From positions 23,942-87,941 of the forward strand of contig NMRB01001005.1 of the NCBI GenBank assembly GCA_002633025.1: 64,000 nt of DNA, given 5' to 3'. A program made the translations under genes and the position numbers. The notes below the pieces were generated by a model. That model had not been told where the DNA came from and did no database searches. It was given only the letters and a program-made list of their open reading frames with translations. Source of the DNA: Notospermus geniculatus (Eukaryota; Nemertea; Pilidiophora; Heteronemertea; Lineidae). Positions 63,377 through 64,000 of the stretch are shown here, in pieces; the stretch's first letter is position 1, and each line of letters starts with the position of its first letter.

Positions 63377-63817
63377 GCTGCGCTTCCACTACAAAAAAGC
63401 CGGTATTTGTCCGGGCTTATTCTGCTTCCATTACAGAATGTCCGTGTTTAATAAGTCCGGTTCTAATAAGTGCGGATCTATTAAGCTCGGATAGCTTAGC
63501 CGAGTATACATGTACTCCGAATCTAAATTAGACGCGGATCAACAATGGTGTTTCTCTAGTGGAATGGCAATAAGTCCGGATCCATTTGTAGTATTATGTT
63601 CGGCTACAGGTGGCTTATGATCGCTTGCGACATTGCGCATGCTCGAAAGTACCAGTACAATACGCGGTTCACGCCACGTATCGCCATCTGTAGCCGAACT
63701 TACTAACCTCAAATCCAGTAGTGGAAGCGGAAGCCGTGAAATATCCGGTCTTATTGTAGATGCGGACAGACACCGGTCCTATTAGTACCGGATCTAAAAG
63801 CTGTAATGGAAGCGCAG
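63377..63817. mobile_element. Foldback element, GCTGCGCTTCCACTACA ends
   Basis: The ends are GCTGCGCTTCCACTACA and TGTAATGGAAGCGCAG. Internal repeats of TAATAAGTCCGG and GGATCTA words pair. A second palindrome GTTCGGCTACAGGTGG/CCATCTGTAGCCGAAC (63599-63702) is nested within. Confidence 0.7.
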
Positions 63818-64000
63818 TTTATAACTCGGCTATTTGTTTTAGAGCAAGCCACTAAATGATGACATTTCTAACAGGTACAGTTGTAAATGGAGGCGCACGC
63901 GTCGCCTGTACCCCCCCCCCCAAAATCTGCTTTTGATTGTCCCAAATACACATTCGCAACCGAATTTGGGTTTGAAAGCTTAGGGGTCGTCCATAAAAAT

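Overview
The window looks like a repeat-rich piece of animal nuclear genome. The evidence is spliced genes with GT-AG introns, tRNA-derived SINEs, a Penelope-like element, a Ty3/gypsy element, dozens of foldback/MITE insertions and assembly gaps. Frequent TAGGCCTA and ACATGTA words plus a DEG/ENaC channel and a peptide-type GPCR fit a marine invertebrate. An echinoderm, hemichordate or cephalochordate is my guess, but the species cannot be fixed from sequence alone. No bacterial operons, rRNA or CRISPR are seen.

Layout. 1-937 (-): the endonuclease end of a Penelope-like element. 1104-5660 (+): a dead Ty3/gypsy pol with at least six foldback insertions in it, an unexpected PHD-finger-like segment, and a polypurine tract plus LTR. 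Its 3' end and flank are locally duplicated (5051-5990, 6118-6910). 6834-17951 (+): four tandem copies of a two-exon gene for a secreted protein with a PAN/apple-like domain and a large C-terminal domain I do not recognise. Only the second copy (10239-12025) is open throughout. 18047-18333: a TIR transposon. 19134-27370 (-): a rhodopsin-class peptide-type GPCR spread over at least seven exons, with the TM5 and TM6-7 exon pair present twice. 30810-42212 (-): a DEG/ENaC channel lacking its first exon. 43788-45661 (-): a second, 3'-truncated GPCR copy ending after TM3. 48671-62031 (-): a second DEG/ENaC copy that has its first exon. 62032-64000: mostly non-coding, with a foldback element.

The right half is explained by one event. 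About 17-18 kb (24956-43271 and 43769-60893) is present twice in tandem. One breakpoint lies in intron 1 of the channel gene, the other in the intron between TM3 and TM4 of the GPCR. After the duplication there is one channel copy with its start (right), one GPCR copy with its end (left), and between them a beheaded channel and a tailless GPCR. The copies differ mainly by MITE insertions, one small inversion and indels. That is also what two haplotypes joined in tandem by an assembler would look like, and the Ns at 28064, 31356, 40165 and 57032 make this a real alternative.

Transposons are the second theme. Comparing duplicated segments gives empty and filled sites, so target-site duplications can be read directly: TTAA for a large group of MITEs (piggyBac-like), 8 bp for another (hAT-like), 10 bp for a third, and a 6-bp TSD around a 912-bp foldback element nested in the hAT-like MITE. 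All gene models below were spliced by eye from GT-AG sites, reading phase and family motifs.
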